Assembly: GCA_964511405.1 (NCBI GenBank)
Contig: CAZEFK010000147.1
Location: forward strand, 1 to 18,405
Origin: CAZEFK01 sp964511405
GTDB taxonomy: Bacteria > Pseudomonadota > Alphaproteobacteria > Elsterales > Elsteraceae
DNA: 18,405 nucleotides
Direction of reading: 5' to 3'
Position 1 is the stretch's first letter. The number at the start of each line of letters is the position of its first letter. This document shows positions 7,562 to 13,600 of this stretch, one piece after another. A model generated the notes under the pieces. The model worked only from the letters and a program-made list of their open reading frames with translations. It did not search any database and had not been told where the DNA came from. The translations under genes and the position numbers were made by a program.

Positions 7562-7939
7562 ATGCCGAGGACCAGCGAGGAGCGTCTTCTCGACATCCTG
7601 GACGCGGCCCGCGACCTTCGGGACTTCGTCGCGGACCTGGAGGCCAAGGCATTCGAAGCCTTGCCGCACGCCGACCGCCTGGGATATCGGGCAATTAAGA
7701 ACGCACTGGCGGAACTCGGCGAGGCCGTCAAGGCGCTTCCTGCTGAGATCCGGCAGAGACATCCGACGGTTGATTGGCGCGGCTTTGCCGGTTTGCGCGA
7801 CCTTGTCGCGCATCAATATTTCGCAATCGACGTCGGCCGGCTCCATCCGATCGTTCGGGATGAGATCCCTGGCCTGATCGAGGCCGCCGAACAGGAGCTC
7901 CAGCAGCTTCGGGCGCGACCGGGCCCACCCACGGCTTGA
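7562..7939 (+). CDS. hepT: HepT-like HEPN toxin (DUF86 family ribonuclease)
   Basis: A 125-residue, mostly helical HEPN protein. The catalytic motif R-x4-H-x-Y is intact at R79, H84 and Y86 within LRDLVAHQYF; in studied HepT proteins the Arg and His are needed for RNA cleavage and the Tyr is the AMPylation target of MntA. An upstream helix pair with RLGYRAIKNALAELGEAV is typical of the family. Its ATG follows the antitoxin stop with no gap, so the two are translationally coupled. Family length is normally about 110-140 residues, so it is full length. Bases such as CATCAATATTTCGCAATC around the motif are visibly less GC-rich than surrounding genes. It probably acts as a growth-inhibiting or phage-defence toxin in the cytoplasm, held in check by the preceding gene. 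Confidence 0.88.
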   Translation: MPRTSEERLLDILDAARDLRDFVADLEAKAFEALPHADRLGYRAIKNALAELGEAVKALPAEIRQRHPTVDWRGFAGLRDLVAHQYFAIDVGRLHPIVRDEIPGLIEAAEQELQQLRARPGPPTA

Positions 7940-7976
7940 CGGACGCCTGCGGACTCTGAAAGCGTTCGGGCCGGTC

Positions 7977-8052
7977 GGGCCCGTAGTTCAGTGGTCAGAA
8001 CGCGCCGCTCATAACGGTGTTGTCGGGGGTTCAAATCCCTCCGGGCCCACCA
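7977..8052 (+). tRNA. tRNA with CAU anticodon (tRNA-Ile2 more likely than elongator tRNA-Met)
   Basis: A full cloverleaf can be folded by eye. Acceptor stem GGGCCCG (7977-7983) pairs with CGGGCCC (8042-8048), then discriminator A and encoded CCA (8050-8052). The D stem is GTTC/GAAC (7986-7989/7998-8001). The anticodon stem CGCCG/CGGTG (8003-8007/8015-8019) closes loop CTCATAA with anticodon CAT at 8010-8012. The T arm has loop TTCAAAT. The G1-C72 pair rules out initiator tRNA-fMet. The D-loop and overall pattern resemble tRNA-Ile2, whose C34 is modified to lysidine by TilS, but elongator Met cannot be excluded by eye. TTGACG at 7936-7941, overlapping the hepT stop, might be its -35 element; no convincing -10 is seen. 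Confidence 0.93.
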
Positions 8053-8053
8053 T

Positions 8054-8095
8054 CGACCCGCCGGATTCGCGCCGGCGACCCGGCGCTGCGGGTCG
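8054..8095 (+). other. Stem-loop directly after the tRNA (processing or termination candidate)
   Basis: CGACCCGC at 8054-8061 is the exact reverse complement of GCGGGTCG at 8088-8095. An inner GCCGG/CCGGC pairing (8060-8064/8072-8076) offers an alternative smaller hairpin. It begins two bases after the tRNA CCA. No T-run follows, so it is not a textbook intrinsic terminator; it may help 3' processing or termination. Confidence 0.35.
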
Positions 8096-8144
8096 CCCGG
8101 GCGGCGAGATCGGCCCTGCACACTTGGTCGCGGGACGGGACCAT

Positions 8145-8171
8145 TGATCGGCGGCGGCGGCGCGCCGATCA
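8145..8171. other. Perfect 9-bp inverted repeat upstream of the secreted-protein gene
   Basis: TGATCGGCG (8145-8153) and CGCCGATCA (8163-8171) are exact reverse complements separated by 9 bp. It lies about 50 bp before the next start codon. It could be an operator or an RNA hairpin in the leader. There is no T-run and no obvious promoter hexamer close by. Confidence 0.35.
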
Positions 8172-8222
8172 TTACGGCATCGGGCCGGTGCCCCTTTGCC
8201 GCCGGCCGCCGGAACCGAGCCC

Positions 8223-9170
8223 ATGCCCAGATTCGCGATCGCGGCAGCAGCACGCAGCAGGCCAGCCGCCTCCCGACGTCGGGCTGGCGCCCGGCCGTGG
8301 GCGACTGCGGTGCTGGCCGCCGGCCTCGCCGCCGCCCCGGCTGCGCATGCGGCCGGTGCCCACAGCGCGGTGGCCGAGTTGGCGGCCGTCGACAAGCGCC
8401 TGATCGCCGGTCTGCCCGCCGAGGGGGTGCTGCGCTTCGCCCTGACGCTGGATCGCATCGTCGAGGCCGTGAACGGACCGTCGGGACCGGGCGAGCGGCT
8501 GCATCTGGTGGTCGATCGGCCGGGTCGCGGCCCGCTGGCGATCATCGGCTCCGGGCCGGACAGCGGCCGCCTGGTACGGGTCGCGCTCAACCCGGTCATT
8601 GCCGCGGCCGAATCGGCGGCCCAGGCCGACTGGATCGTCGGCGGCATCGTCAACCAGACCTTGGCGCGCCTGCCCGGCTATGCCGACGACGCCAGTTGGC
8701 AGCAGGCCCAGGCGGCGCGGACCCTGCTGCTGGCCAAGGACGATTTCGACGGGGCGCTGACGCAGGCCGGGCGCAGCGGCGACGACGCGGCAGCCGCGGC
8801 GGCCGATGTCGCGCGGGCCATGGGCCCGGCGGAGTTCCAGGCCCTGGGGTTCGGTCCGCTGATGCGCAAGGCGGCCGATATCGGCCTGACCCTGTTCGCG
8901 CGCGACCGCCTGCGGGGCTGGAACTACGATCTGGGCGACCGCGGGGGCTATCGCGTCTCGCTGGCGGGCGGGGTCGTGATGATCCGCGACTCCGACGGCA
9001 AGCTGGACAACAGCAACAAGGACGGCTCGCTGGCCGGGCCTGCCGTGTTCCCGGCGTCCGACGACCTGCCGCATGCCGACGCGCTGAAGTTCTTCAGGGG
9101 CGGCAAGCCCATGCGGGCCACGCTGCCGACCCGCCGGCCGGCGACCCCGGCCTCCGACCGGCCCGCTTAG
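8223..9170 (+). CDS. Secreted or periplasmic protein of unknown family
   Basis: A 315-residue protein I do not recognise. The first 43 residues look like a Sec signal peptide: several arginines (R11-R24), a hydrophobic stretch (WATAVLAAGLAAAPAA), then AHA followed by AGAHS, a good signal peptidase I site after A43. No lipobox cysteine is present. The mature part is rich in Ala, Gly, Asp and Arg, with mixed helical stretches (FALTLDRIVEAVNG; NPVIAAAESAAQADWIVGG) and a C-terminal segment RVSLAGGVVMIRDSDGKLDNSNKDG that looks like a beta hairpin. There are no membrane segments after the signal. I chose the ATG at 8223; a TTG nine codons upstream would place charged residues before the signal. It lies 71 bp upstream of the histidine kinase on the same strand and may share its transcript. 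Function unknown. Confidence 0.7.
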   Translation: MPRFAIAAAARSRPAASRRRAGARPWATAVLAAGLAAAPAAHAAGAHSAVAELAAVDKRLIAGLPAEGVLRFALTLDRIVEAVNGPSGPGERLHLVVDRPGRGPLAIIGSGPDSGRLVRVALNPVIAAAESAAQADWIVGGIVNQTLARLPGYADDASWQQAQAARTLLLAKDDFDGALTQAGRSGDDAAAAAADVARAMGPAEFQALGFGPLMRKAADIGLTLFARDRLRGWNYDLGDRGGYRVSLAGGVVMIRDSDGKLDNSNKDGSLAGPAVFPASDDLPHADALKFFRGGKPMRATLPTRRPATPASDRPA

Positions 9171-9241
9171 GCGGCGCTCCCGGGTGCAACCAAGGCTTGC
9201 GCCGGCGCCGCCGGGCGCGGACACTCGGGTCCGGGGGGACG

Positions 9242-10129
9242 ATGGACCGCGCTGACCGTGACGACCTGCTGCCGGCGGACATCGCCGGCCTGACGGCCGA
9301 GAATGCGGCCTTGCGCGCCCAGGCCGAGTCGCTGGAGCGGCGGCTGGCGCAGATCGAGATGGCCTATTATGTCCTGGAGGACCAGGGCCGCTCGGTCGTC
9401 GAGCTGACCGAGGAGATGGCCGAGCTGAAGAAGCTGGCCGAAGCGGCCAACCGTGCGAAGTCGCTGTCGCTGAGCCGCATCACCCATGACCTGCGGACGC
9501 CGTTGACCGCCATCCTGGGCTTCTCTGCCCTGCTGACGGACGGGACCGTCGCGCCCGACGCCGACACCGGCCGGGACTATGCCCGGCTGATCCATCAAAG
9601 CGGCCGCTACATCCTGGCCCTGGTCGACCAGATCATGGAGTTCAGCCGGATCGAGGCGGGCAAGCTGACGCTCGACCGCCGGCCGACGGCGCTGGACGAC
9701 GTGGTGCGGGACGTCGCCCGGATGCTGGGACCGACCGCGGACCCGGCGGGGGTTGCGATCGACGTCGCCGTCGAGCCCGGCCTGCCGCCGCTGCCCCTCG
9801 ACCGGGTGGCGATCGAACGGGTGCTGGCCAATCTGGGGTCCAACGCGATCCGCTTCACCGCGTCGGGCGGCACCGTGCGGCTGCGCGCCGGCCGGCGCGA
9901 CACCGCCATTGCCGTCGAGGTCGCGGATACCGGCGTCGGCATCGCCGCCGAAGACCTCGAGCGCATCCTGCTGCCGTTCGAGCAGGCCAGCCAGTCCGGC
10001 GCCCATCCGGGCCTGGGGCTGGGCCTGGCCATCGCCAAGTCCCTGGTCGAGGCCCATGACGGGACCCTCGCCATCACTAGCGCGCCCGGCCAGGGCACCA
10101 CCGTCGCCGTGCTGCTGCCCGCCGGCTAG
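9242..10129 (+). CDS. Soluble sensor histidine kinase, orphan
   Basis: A 295-residue HisKA/HATPase_c kinase without a signal peptide or membrane segment. Residues about 15-75 are predicted coiled coil rich in Glu, Ala and Leu. The phosphoacceptor H82 lies in SLSRITHDLRTPLTAILGF. The ATP domain shows the N box (N197, N201 in LANLGSNAIRF), G1 box DTGVGI (229-234), F box LLPFEQA and G2 box GLGLGLAI (257-264), so it should be catalytically competent. No PAS, GAF or other input domain is visible, so the coiled coil or a partner protein must supply the signal. The start is supported by GGGGGGA at 9234-9240, just before the ATG. No response regulator lies in the window. It may be co-transcribed with the preceding secreted protein; a link to the giant gene downstream is only positional. 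Confidence 0.92.
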   Translation: MDRADRDDLLPADIAGLTAENAALRAQAESLERRLAQIEMAYYVLEDQGRSVVELTEEMAELKKLAEAANRAKSLSLSRITHDLRTPLTAILGFSALLTDGTVAPDADTGRDYARLIHQSGRYILALVDQIMEFSRIEAGKLTLDRRPTALDDVVRDVARMLGPTADPAGVAIDVAVEPGLPPLPLDRVAIERVLANLGSNAIRFTASGGTVRLRAGRRDTAIAVEVADTGVGIAAEDLERILLPFEQASQSGAHPGLGLGLAIAKSLVEAHDGTLAITSAPGQGTTVAVLLPAG

Positions 10130-10142
10130 ACAAGATGGATGA

Positions 10143-10160
10143 CGTGCCGCGGTCGGCACG
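10143..10160 (+). terminator. Hairpin after the histidine kinase gene, possible terminator
   Basis: CGTGCCG (10143-10149), loop CGGT, CGGCACG (10154-10160): a perfect 7-bp GC-rich stem beginning 13 bases after the stop codon. An outer pairing GATGG/CCATC (10134-10138/10169-10173) could extend it. No uninterrupted T-run follows, so efficiency as an intrinsic terminator is doubtful. Confidence 0.35.
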
Positions 10161-10258
10161 GAAGGCCGCCATCCCTGCATCTCGAGTCGAATTTTAAGCA
10201 AATCAAGATGTTCTGAGATGGTCTGCGCGCTTCGGTTGTGCTTGGACCGCGTGGATTG

Positions 10259-10336
10259 TGGTATCTAATTACCAAATCTTTGCCTCGTTAATAAGTATTA
10301 ACTACGTTGACAACCATCACGGCCTCGACCTAAACA
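10259..10336 (+). promoter_or_regulatory. Candidate promoter with two upstream palindromic operators
   Basis: TTGACA at 10307-10312 is a perfect -35 hexamer. TAAACA at 10331-10336 (18-bp spacing) or CTAAAC one base earlier (17 bp) is a weak -10. Five bases upstream of the -35 is the palindrome GTTAATA-AG-TATTAAC (10287-10302), both 7-bp arms exact. Another, TGGTA-TCTAAT-TACCA, is at 10259-10274. Both span 16 bp and their centres are 28 bp apart. The position suits an activator or repressor of the giant gene. Confidence 0.45.
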
Positions 10337-10665
10337 AACCTCAAGGACGGTAAAGGCCGTCCGTTGCCGCGATCGGACTCGCCAACCGGGAAAATACCCG
10401 GGGTAGGGGTGGATGATGTATTTCTCCGTTATCGTAGAGCGTATTTTGCGCCCTTCGCCCGCCTGGCGCCCGCCATCGGTGGGTGGGTGGCAGCGCTGGC
10501 GCTGCCGGGCCATCGGCATTCGACCAATATAACCGGGCTGACTGCCGCCGCCCTGCCGTAAATCGGCAAGACGCCGCGCCCGATCCTTGCGCGCCTGTGC
10601 AAGGAAACGCCGGCTTTTTCTGTCCGTGATCCGAGGCCCGCCACAACGGCGGACTGCGAGGCGCC

Positions 10666-13600
10666 ATGACCACGATCACCGTAAGCGGGTCGTACAACAA
10701 CAACGCGTTGCTGGCGCAGCTGGCGGCCAATTCCACGAACAGCGGCGGCCCGTCGAACGCGGGGGCCGAGTCGAACGATCCCAATTCGCCCTATTTCGGC
10801 ACCGACGCGGTCATCCTGTCGATCGGCAACGGCCAGGCGACGCCGCCGGACGCCGCGGCCGCCTACCGCGCGCTCGGCACGACGCTGAGCCTGAGCAACG
10901 GCGCCGCCGCGGTCGCCGACGCCGGCAGCGCCGCCGACATCTTCCTGCTGACCGGCGGCAGCTTCAGCGTCGGCCTGTCCGGGACCGGCAATGACAGCGT
11001 CGCGGCATCGAGCGACGCCGACACGGTGACCGCGTCGGGCAGCGGCGCCGACAGCATCACGGCGTCGGGCGGCGACCACCAGATCGCGCTGACCGGCAGC
11101 GGCAACGCATCCGTCAGCCTGACCGGCGCCAGCGCGACGGTGGCCGACAGCGGCACCGGCAGCAACGCGATCGGCCTCGATTCGGGCAGCTATGCCGTGA
11201 CCCTGGCGGGGGCGGGTGCCGACAGCGTCACCGCCGGCTCCGACAGCGACACCATCGTGGCCGCCGGCCCCGGCAGCGCCCAGATCACCACGACCTCGGG
11301 CGACCATGTCGTGAGCCTCGCCGGCAGCGGCGCCAGCAGCCTGCAGCTGTCGGACAGCAACGCCACGGTGACCGGCACCGGCAGCGGCTTGACGGCGCTT
11401 GATCTGAACGGCGGCTACTACGACGTCAGCCTGGCCGGCAGCGGCGCCACCACCGTGACGTCGAGCGCCTGGAGCGACAGCATCGTCGCGAGCTCCGGCA
11501 CCAATACCATCCAGACCCAGGGCGGCGACCACGCCGTCACCCTCACGGGCGCGGCTGCCACCACGCTCGATCTCACCAACGGCAGCGCCGCAATCGTCGA
11601 CACCGGCAGCGGCGCCAACAGGATTGCGCTCGATTCAGGCGGCTACACGGCGACCTTGGCGGGATCGGGCAGCGACACGGTCACCGCCAGCAACGACGGC
11701 GACACGATCCTGGCGGCCGGCAGCGGCAGCAACCAGATCGCGGCCAATGGCGGCTGGCATGTGGTGACGCTGGACGGCACCAGCAGCAATGCTCTGTCGC
11801 TGAGCGGCGTCGGCGCCCGGGTCGTCGACCAGGGTGCCGGCGCCAACAGCATCGCCATCGATTCGAGCGGCACCGACGTCACGCTCGGCGGCGCCGGCGC
11901 CGACAGCCTGACCGAAACCAATGCCTCGGGCACGGTCGTCGACTCCGGGTCGGGCAGCGACAGCCTGGCCTTCGCCCATGGCGACTACAGCGCCACCCTG
12001 GCCGGCTCGGGCCATGTCGCGGTCACCGCAGGCGCCGACAGCGACACCATCGTCGCCGGCGGCACCGGCACCAATAGCATCGCCACGACCTCGGGCGACC
12101 ATGCCGTGACGCTGACGGGCAGCGCCGCCAACACGGTCACGCTGTCGGGCAGCACGGCGACCCTGACCGACCAGGGCAGCGGCAGCAACAGCATCACCGT
12201 CGACGGCCAGAGCACTGCGACCCTGACCCTGGCCGGCGCGGGCCAGGACAGCGTGTCGATCGGCGACGGCGCCACCACCCTCACGGCCAGCGGCAGCGGC
12301 AGCGCGGCGATCGCCGTCACCGGCGGCAGCGAGGCGCTGACCTTGTCCGGATCGGGCGCCAGCACCGTCACCCTGACCGGAGCAGGCGCGACCCTGGCCG
12401 ACAGCAGCACCGCCAATGACAGCATCCTGATCGACGGCGGCACCGACAATGTTGCGCTGACGGGCTCGGGCGCCGACAGCGTCACTGCCGGCAGCGACGT
12501 CGACACGATCGTCGCAAGCGGCACCGGCCGCGCCGCCATCAGCCTCGGATCGGGCGACCACGTCGTGACGCTGGCCGGCAGCGCCGCCGATACCGTGACC
12601 GTCACGGGCGGCAATGTCAGCCTGGCCGACCAGGGCAGCGGCGCCAACAGCATCGCGATCGGCGGCAACAGCAGCGCCACCCTGAGCTTGGCCGGCAGCG
12701 GCCAGGACGCGGTGTCGGTGGACGGCGGCGCCAGCACGATCACGGCCAGCGGCACCGGCGCCGATACCATCGCGGCCAGCAACGGCGACCACACGATTGC
12801 GCTCATCGGCACCACCGCCGCCACGGTCGGCCTGACCGGCAGCACCGGCCACGTCGCCGACAGCGGCACCGCGGCCGACCAGCTCACGCTCAATGGCGGC
12901 ACCTACGATGTCCGCCTGACCGGATCGGGCGCCGACGCGGTCAGCATCGCCGGCTCGACCGCGACGGTGACCGACAGCGCCGGCGGCAAGGCGGTGACGG
13001 TATCAGGCGGCGATGCGGCCTTGAACCTGTCGGGCACCGCCGGCGATAGCATCGTCGCCGGCGCGGCCAACCTGGTGCTGGGCGACAGCGGCAACGGCTA
13101 CGACGCGGTCACGGTCAGCGGCGGCACGCTGTCGGCGAGCCTGGGGGGATCCGGCAACGACAGCCTGACCCTGGCCAACGAATCCGACGTGGTCGCGATC
13201 GCCGGCAGCGGCAGCGACAGCGTGACCGCCGCTTCGGGCGCGCACCAGATCGCCCTGTCGGGCAGTGGCGCCGCCAGCATCAGCCTGTCCGGCAGCACCG
13301 GCAGCATCACCGACACAGGCACCGGCGCCGACCGGCTGTCGCTGGCCGACGGCACCTATGCCGTGACCCTCTCGGGCGCCGGCGACCAATTGACCATCGG
13401 CGGCGGTGGCACCGATGCGGTGGCGCTGCAGGCCGGCAGCAATGCGGTGTCGGTCGGCGGCAGCGCCGCCGCGACCGTGACAGGCTCGGGCGGCGCCAAC
13501 GCGATCACGGTGGCGGGCAGCGGCGACGCCGTCGATCTGACGGGTGGCGCCGATACGGTGACGGCGTCGGGCACCGGCGCGGCGGTGTCGGTGACCGCTG

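Larger units (their letters stand above)
10130..10665 (+). promoter_or_regulatory. 536-bp non-coding leader and promoter region of the giant repeat protein gene
   Basis: No convincing gene lies here; the one short open frame (10364-10561) has no ribosome binding site and an unremarkable product. In order it holds the post-kinase hairpin, an AT-rich block (about 10190-10345) that stands out sharply from the surrounding GC-rich DNA, two palindromes and a TTGACA, then a GC-rich stretch with hairpins at 10386-10401 (CCGGG/CCCGG), 10554-10568 (TGCCG/CGGCA), 10585-10604 (CCTTGCGC/GTGCAAGG, 8 bp with one G-T) and 10638-10652 (CCGCC/GGCGG). A TTTTT tract lies at 10615-10619. TATAAC at 10528-10533 could be a second -10. 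A GAGG at 10658-10661 precedes the start codon by four bases. Confidence 0.55.

Noticed and set aside
6995..7846. Upstream extension of the SDR frame to 7846
   Set aside because: It runs antisense through the toxin-antitoxin genes. The Rossmann start and the GAGGGAGGAC site place the true start at 6994.
7919..8051. 11-bp direct repeat CCGGGCCCACC at 7919-7929 and at the tRNA 3' end (8041-8051), suggesting an attachment site
   Set aside because: The core is a palindromic GGGCCC in GC-rich DNA, the second copy lies on the 5' side of the tRNA rather than the usual 3' side, and no integrase or mobility gene is visible.
8144..9241. Upstream extension of the histidine kinase frame to 8144
   Set aside because: The extension overlaps the signal-peptide protein gene in another frame and has shadow composition. 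The ATG at 9242 has a good ribosome binding site and begins the coiled coil.
10364..10561. 65-codon open frame in the leader of the giant gene
   Set aside because: It has no ribosome binding site, no recognisable product, and lies over hairpins and promoter-like elements; most likely chance.
10585..10619. Intrinsic terminator in the leader (hairpin 10585-10604 plus TTTTT)
   Set aside because: The T tract starts 10 bases after the stem instead of immediately, so it is kept only as a possible regulatory element, not called a terminator.
11635..12852. Long minus-strand open frames across the giant gene (also 15460-16473 and 17194-18384)
   Set aside because: They mirror the repetitive, stop-poor GC-rich coding strand. 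Their products are low-complexity Ala/Gly/Arg/Val, without start signals or family motifs, while the plus frame is uninterrupted for 2,580 codons.
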